A program made the position numbers and the translations under genes. A DNA stretch of 10,098 nt. Source: Minisyncoccota bacterium. Lineage in GTDB: Bacteria; Patescibacteriota; Minisyncoccia; Minisyncoccales; PEYH01. The stretch is from the NCBI GenBank assembly GCA_028713795.1, contig JAQTNP010000024.1, forward strand, positions 1 to 10,098, read 5' to 3'. A model generated the notes under the pieces. It did not search any database. It was not told the DNA's origin and saw only the letters and a list, made by a program, of their open reading frames with translations. Positions 6,552 to 10,098 of the stretch are shown in pieces; positions within the stretch are counted from its first letter, which is position 1, and every line of letters starts with the position of its first letter.

Positions 6552-7887
6552 GTTTTTTTATATTACAAATTATTCTGCTTAGTTTTTTAGAATTAGCATT
6601 TACCAGAGGATCTCCGAATATTACATTAACCTTTGGTTCGATACAACCATATTGTGAAAAAACTTTTTTTATAGCTTCATCTAATTCATTCCTAGTTTTT
6701 TCTGCATCTTTTTCCTCTTTAAGCTTGATACGCAAAGTTATTTTCGTATAATCTTCTTGTATTGCCTGATATTCTTCAATATTTTCCGAAACAGATATTA
6801 TGCTTCTGCTGATGTAGTCTTGGAAGATAAAGTGCTCCTTATTATCATCCTTTCTCAATCCCCAAAATAAATCATCAGCTCTTCCCTGTATTTTTTCTAT
6901 GACTCGAAAATTTGAACCACACTTACATTTATTTTTACTAATAGTAATCACATCATTTAATTCATAACGAATAATAGGTTGTGATGATTTATGCAGGTCG
7001 GTAACTAAAAGACGATAACAAGGCTCACCGTCTGGGGTACTATTACCATCTTTATCAAAAAGTTCGAAAAAAACCATATCCTCGTTAACATGGAGGTTTC
7101 CCTCTTTGCACGTCACGGCATAATACCCTTCGCTCCCTTGATAAATTTCCATCACCTTACAATTGAAAGCTTCCTCCAATAATTTTTTCACGTCCGGATA
7201 AAGAACTTCTGCATAGGAATATAAAAGCTTAGGATTTATTTTTAAATTTCCAGCTATTAATTCTTTTGCCAATAGCTTTAACATACTTGGCGGAGCCGAA
7301 ACCACGTTAGGATTTAAAGTTTCGAGTTGTTTAATTATGTCTTCTATTGGTTGAAGTTGACCGATATAAGTCAATTTGTTGCCTCTTTTATTATAATCAA
7401 ATGCTGGAGAAGTAATTCGAAGAATAAAAGCGCAATTTATTTTTTCTTTTTTTGGCAAAACCAATCTAGCAAGGTACATCGCTTTAATATATTTTTCTTC
7501 TTTCTCTGTAGTTATCACAATACCTTTATTCCCGCTTGTTCCCGAAGACATTCCAATATTTATATTTCTTAATCTTCTAGAAAAATCTCTGGTCTTTTCG
7601 GCATTCAGAGCGAAACCTACCATTTCTTCTTTTTTAAAACCCAAAGTATTATATTCGGATAGGTTTTCCATCATTATTTTTTTATTTAAGATAGGCAAAT
7701 TAAAAAAATCGTATAAATTATATTTACTATAATATTTTTTAAAAAACGGCGATTTAGAAACCGCCAATTTTACAATTGAATTCCTTTTTTTTCTTTGATA
7801 TTTATATATTTTTTTGGAAGACCAAAAATTAGAACGGTATTTACATAAAAAATAAAATAATATTGGGAATTTTATTTCTAAATTCAT
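6544..7887 (-). CDS. CapK/PaaK-like adenylate-forming ligase
   Basis: This 447-residue protein (from the ATG at 7887) belongs to the family of phenylacetate-CoA ligase, coenzyme F390 synthetase and CapK. These adenylate carboxylates and often serve capsule or polysaccharide loci. Visible motifs are the phosphate-binding loop SSGTSGNKG (114-122), YQGSEG (249-254) at the A5 position, LLVTDL then IIRYELNDV (305-313) in place of the usual RTGD region, a CKC pair (321-323), GRADD (335-339) at the hinge, and a C-terminal ACT-like half ending with NSKKLSR, where K434 or K435 could be the catalytic lysine. There is no membrane segment. A TTG at 7902 would add five residues, but AAGGA sits five bases before the ATG at 7887, so the ATG is chosen. 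It begins 52 bases after tRNA-Gln and overlaps the acyltransferase. G+C is very low. The substrate acid is unknown. Confidence 0.9.
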   Translation of the reverse strand: MNLEIKFPILFYFLCKYRSNFWSSKKIYKYQRKKRNSIVKLAVSKSPFFKKYYSKYNLYDFFNLPILNKKIMMENLSEYNTLGFKKEEMVGFALNAEKTRDFSRRLRNINIGMSSGTSGNKGIVITTEKEEKYIKAMYLARLVLPKKEKINCAFILRITSPAFDYNKRGNKLTYIGQLQPIEDIIKQLETLNPNVVSAPPSMLKLLAKELIAGNLKINPKLLYSYAEVLYPDVKKLLEEAFNCKVMEIYQGSEGYYAVTCKEGNLHVNEDMVFFELFDKDGNSTPDGEPCYRLLVTDLHKSSQPIIRYELNDVITISKNKCKCGSNFRVIEKIQGRADDLFWGLRKDDNKEHFIFQDYISRSIISVSENIEEYQAIQEDYTKITLRIKLKEEKDAEKTRNELDEAIKKVFSQYGCIEPKVNVIFGDPLVNANSKKLSRIICNIKKHG

Positions 7888-7892
7888 TTCTT

Positions 7893-7897
7893 TCCTT
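7893..7897 (-). promoter_or_regulatory. Ribosome binding site that decides the ligase start
   Basis: AAGGA on the minus strand ends five bases before the ATG at 7887. It overlaps the in-frame extension from TTG 7902, which makes the longer start unlikely. Confidence 0.7.
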
Positions 7898-7939
7898 AAC
7901 AATAATGCTTGATCTCCCTCGGTATTTTAACCTCTCCTG

Positions 7940-8010
7940 CTGCGGGGCTAGGATTCGAACCTAGATTAATTGGTTCAGAGCCAATCGTGCTACCATTACA
8001 CTACCCCGCA
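7940..8010 (-). tRNA. tRNA-Gln (anticodon CUG)
   Basis: A complete 71-base cloverleaf can be folded by hand. The acceptor stem TGCGGGG/CCCCGCA has the U1:A72 pair seen in glutamine tRNAs. The D arm is GTGT/GCAC with loop AATGGTA. The anticodon stem ATTGG/CCAAT holds the loop CTCTGAA, giving CUG, which reads CAG. A four-base variable loop is followed by a T arm of CTAGG/CCTAG around TTCGAAT. The discriminator is G73. CCA is not encoded, since GCAGG follows the acceptor. The gene lies five bases after the ftsX stop codon, so it is probably cut out of the prfB-ftsE-ftsX transcript. No terminator hairpin separates it from the ligase. Confidence 0.97.
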
Positions 8011-8015
8011 ATTAC

Positions 8016-8924
8016 TTACACTTTCAGATATTTCCTAATAGCAATAATGCTGGATATTACGCTCAAACCAATACTAACAGATATTTGTAAAAAGAAAAGA
8101 AGGAAAGCATTTGAAGAAAACCAGCCAAAAGAATTAAATCCTCCTGTAACTGCCATAATTGTCGGGGCTCCGAAATAGCTGACAACAAAGAAAACAAAAA
8201 AACAGATTAAGGAAGATATCAATCCGCATAAAGAGGCCTGGATGATAAAAGGGCCTTGCACATACCAATTGGAAGCCCCCACTAATTTCATCACTCCTAT
8301 CTCTTCAGCATTATCCTTTATCGCTGTCCTTATCGTATTGAAAGCTATCAAAACCGAAATTAATCCTAAGATTAAAACAGAAATCATTCCAAAAAGATTA
8401 ATATTAGAAGCCAGAGAAAATACCTTTTCTATCACTGCCTTCTTCTCTAAGTAATCAACTCTATACACTATATCCTTGAAAATATCTCTATCCAGCAGCC
8501 CAATTACAGTGGCATATTGCCCAGCGCTCTTGGCCCTGACATTAAAAGATGGGTAAAAGGGATTTGATCCCACTACTTCCAATGATTGAAGGATAATAGT
8601 GTCATTTTCATGCCTTTTCTTAAAATCTTCCAGAGCCTGCTGGGCGGAAACATATTCAACTCCCTCAACCTCTTCCAAAGTCATTAATTGGGTTTTAATC
8701 TCTTCTGATTTCTCCAAGCTTAATTCTTCTTGAAGGTATATATTCATATCAACCTTCTTCTCAATCTCTGAAACAACATGATTTAGAGAGCTTTTAAGAA
8801 AGAATAGAGATGTTAATATTGCTATAGCAATGAAAAGAACGAATATTGTCGCTATGTTCAATGATTTCTGCCTTCTAAAATTCAGCGCCCCTAATTTTAA
8901 AACTCTTTTTAATGGTGTAAACAT
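8016..8924 (-). CDS. ftsX: Cell division protein FtsX
   Basis: FtsX is the membrane partner of the ATPase FtsE. The FtsEX complex couples ATP hydrolysis to activation of cell-wall hydrolases at or near the division site. The 302 residues match the family. Topology is standard: a cytoplasmic N-terminus, TM1 (about 23-44), an extracellular domain (about 45-170) containing VDMNIYLQEELS and NPFYPSFNVRAKS, then three membrane segments (about 174-197, 224-252, 270-295). Between TM2 and TM3 lies NTIRTAIKDNAEEIGVMKLV (196-215), the coupling region typical of FtsX. The start is five bases after the ftsE stop, so the two are co-translated; the Shine-Dalgarno is weak. The stop lies five bases before tRNA-Gln. 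Confidence 0.96.
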   Translation of the reverse strand: MFTPLKRVLKLGALNFRRQKSLNIATIFVLFIAIAILTSLFFLKSSLNHVVSEIEKKVDMNIYLQEELSLEKSEEIKTQLMTLEEVEGVEYVSAQQALEDFKKRHENDTIILQSLEVVGSNPFYPSFNVRAKSAGQYATVIGLLDRDIFKDIVYRVDYLEKKAVIEKVFSLASNINLFGMISVLILGLISVLIAFNTIRTAIKDNAEEIGVMKLVGASNWYVQGPFIIQASLCGLISSLICFFVFFVVSYFGAPTIMAVTGGFNSFGWFSSNAFLLFFLQISVSIGLSVISSIIAIRKYLKV

Positions 8925-8929
8925 ATTTT

Positions 8930-9610
8930 TTAAAAGATTAAACTGCCTTCTTCCTGATCCCTAACTAATTTCCCCCCATCAAGGGTGACAACTCTCTTTT
9001 TTAAACTATCAATCACCGCCTTGTTATGAGTAGAAAGAATAACAGTAGTTCCAAAGCTGTTAATTTTTGAGAACAGCTCAATAATATCCTTGGTATGATA
9101 TGGATCAAGATTGCCTGTCGGCTCATCAGCTACTATTAACCTCGGTCCACTGGCTAAGGCCCTGGCAATGGCTACTCTCTGTTTTTCTCCGCCTGATAAT
9201 TCTTTAGGGAAATTATGAGCCCTTTCAGTCAATCCAACCAGATCCAAAAGATTGGGAACATCTTTTGATATTTCCTTGGGATCAGCTCCTATCACTTCCA
9301 TAGCATATGAAACATTTTCATATACATTCTTACTCTGTAAAAGCTTGTAATCCTGAAAGACCACTCCTATCTGCTGCCTGTATTCCGCTATATCATGCTC
9401 AGGAATTGAGGAAATATCCTTCCCATCAAAAAATATCTTTCCTGAGGTGGGCTTTTCTTCTAAAAGCAGCAATCTTATCAAAGTGGTCTTTCCAGATCCG
9501 GACCTGCCTACAATGGAAACAAAATCCCCTTCTTTGACTTCAAAACTCACATTGTCCAATGCAGTAATTCGCGAAGAGTATTTCTTGGTAATATTCTCAA
9601 ACTTTATCAT
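8930..9610 (-). CDS. ftsE: Cell division ATP-binding protein FtsE
   Basis: FtsE is the ABC-type ATPase of FtsEX. The 226 residues are standard length and contain every ABC element: Walker [10 protein letters not shown] (35-43), Q-loop Q86 in VVFQDYKLL, signature LSGGEKQR (138-145), Walker B LIVADEP with E163, D-loop GNLDP, and H-loop H195 in STHN. The region [18 protein letters not shown] is characteristic of FtsE. The gene begins nine bases after the prfB stop, with AAGG 12 bases before the ATG. The order prfB-ftsE-ftsX is common in bacteria and supports a single transcript. Confidence 0.97.
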   Translation of the reverse strand: MIKFENITKKYSSRITALDNVSFEVKEGDFVSIVGRSGSGKTTLIRLLLLEEKPTSGKIFFDGKDISSIPEHDIAEYRQQIGVVFQDYKLLQSKNVYENVSYAMEVIGADPKEISKDVPNLLDLVGLTERAHNFPKELSGGEKQRVAIARALASGPRLIVADEPTGNLDPYHTKDIIELFSKINSFGTTVILSTHNKAVIDSLKKRVVTLDGGKLVRDQEEGSLIF

Positions 9611-9619
9611 ACCTGTATT

Positions 9620-10098
9620 CTACCTTAATTTTATCTGTGATTCTATAAAAAGATCAAGATTGCCTTCCAAAACATCTTCAGTGTCTTTTGATTCTGTTTC
9701 TGTCCTATAATCTTTGACCAGTTTGTAAGGATGGAGAATGTATGATCGTATCTGATTCCCCCACTCTGGAGAAACTCTTTTTCCTTTTATCGCCTCTATC
9801 TTTTTTTCTTCTTCAGACTGCTTTTTCTGATAAATCTTGGCTAAAAGAATCTCTATTGCTTTTTCTTTATTCAAAGACAAAGATCTCTCGCTCTGGCAGG
9901 TTACAGTAATATTTGTGGGAATATGAATTATCCTTATCGCTGTTTCCCTTTTATTTACATACTGCCCTCCTGGCCCAGATGCCCTGTATGTATCTATCTT
10001 TATATCATCTGGCTTTATTTCAATAGATTTTAACTGGGTTTTGGGCAAAACAGGGATAACTTCAACAGAAGCAAAAGAGGTATGCCTTAATTGCTGAG
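9620..10098 (-). CDS. prfB: Peptide chain release factor 2, C-terminal part (partial)
   Basis: RF2 recognises UAA and UGA stop codons in the ribosome and releases the finished peptide. The visible 159 codons are the 3' end of a gene that runs off the window. They start within RRHTSF-like sequence (RHTSFASVEVIPVLP), the element just after the stop-codon recognition loop. The catalytic GGQ lies in RASGPGGQYVNK. The RF2-type tail follows, with EWGNQIRSYILHPYKLVKDYRT, and the stop is TAG. A TTG at 10046-10048 could be mistaken for a start but is internal, since the frame stays open to the window edge with conserved sequence. The SPF recognition loop and any programmed frameshift site lie outside. 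Its presence fits UGA being a stop codon here. Confidence 0.96.
   Translation of the reverse strand, partial: QQLRHTSFASVEVIPVLPKTQLKSIEIKPDDIKIDTYRASGPGGQYVNKRETAIRIIHIPTNITVTCQSERSLSLNKEKAIEILLAKIYQKKQSEEEKKIEAIKGKRVSPEWGNQIRSYILHPYKLVKDYRTETESKDTEDVLEGNLDLFIESQIKLR

Noticed and set aside
7888..7902. TTG at 7902 as the ligase start
   Set aside because: The Shine-Dalgarno AAGGA lies inside this extension, five bases from the ATG at 7887, so the shorter start is preferred.
7909..8178. 89-codon plus-strand frame across the tRNA and the end of ftsX
   Set aside because: It is antisense to a well-folded tRNA and to conserved ftsX, so it is a shadow frame.
10046..10048. TTG as a start for a short 142-residue release-factor-like protein
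   Set aside because: The frame continues upstream to the window edge with conserved RF2 sequence (RHTSFASVEV), so this is a partial prfB and not a stand-alone RF-H/ArfB-like gene.

Overview
This is an AT-rich bacterial window whose genes run almost entirely on the minus strand. The best fit is a member of the Candidate Phyla Radiation (Patescibacteria, Parcubacteria-like). That is an inference from three things: small membrane-anchored proteins of unknown function, thrombospondin type 3 repeats beside pilin-like segments, and weak or absent Shine-Dalgarno sites on many genes. A class-2 release factor (RF2) is present and one gene ends in TGA, so UGA is read as stop. This argues against the UGA-recoding Gracilibacteria and Absconditabacteria.

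Layout, left to right. (1) Bases 1-69 are the 3' tail of an unidentified plus-strand gene. (2) Bases about 80-779 form a self-contained plus-strand unit: a promoter-like region, a leader hairpin, a strong Shine-Dalgarno, a 186-residue gene of about half G+C, and a near-perfect intrinsic terminator. The protein aligns by eye with ADP-ribose-pyrophosphatase-type Nudix proteins, but the catalytic Nudix-box residues are replaced. (3) Bases 838-5107 are a minus-strand run in transcription order: a membrane-anchored PsbP-like protein, a small multi-pass membrane protein, a 691-residue membrane-anchored protein with two pseudopilin-like segments and C-terminal calcium-binding-type repeats, and the conserved P-loop ATPase YchF. 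(4) Bases 5108-5351 are a 244-base gap with a 45-codon open frame that has no start codon and looks like a gene relic. (5) Bases 5352-7887 are a very AT-rich pair with overlapping ends: a CapK/PaaK-like adenylate-forming ligase followed by a multi-pass acyltransferase. (6) Bases 7940-8010 encode tRNA-Gln(CUG). (7) Bases 8016-10098 hold prfB (3' part), ftsE and ftsX in transcription order, a widespread bacterial arrangement.

How they fit together. prfB-ftsE-ftsX-tRNA is a housekeeping run for translation termination and for division or cell-wall hydrolase control. The ligase/acyltransferase pair sits directly behind the tRNA 3' end and probably serves envelope glycan or surface-molecule modification, with the exact substrate unknown. 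The PsbP-like, membrane and pilin-like proteins face the cell exterior. No CRISPR array, transposase, insertion sequence or phage gene was seen. The most unusual item is the Nudix-like gene in its own cassette; the next are the pilin-like repeat protein and the gene relic.
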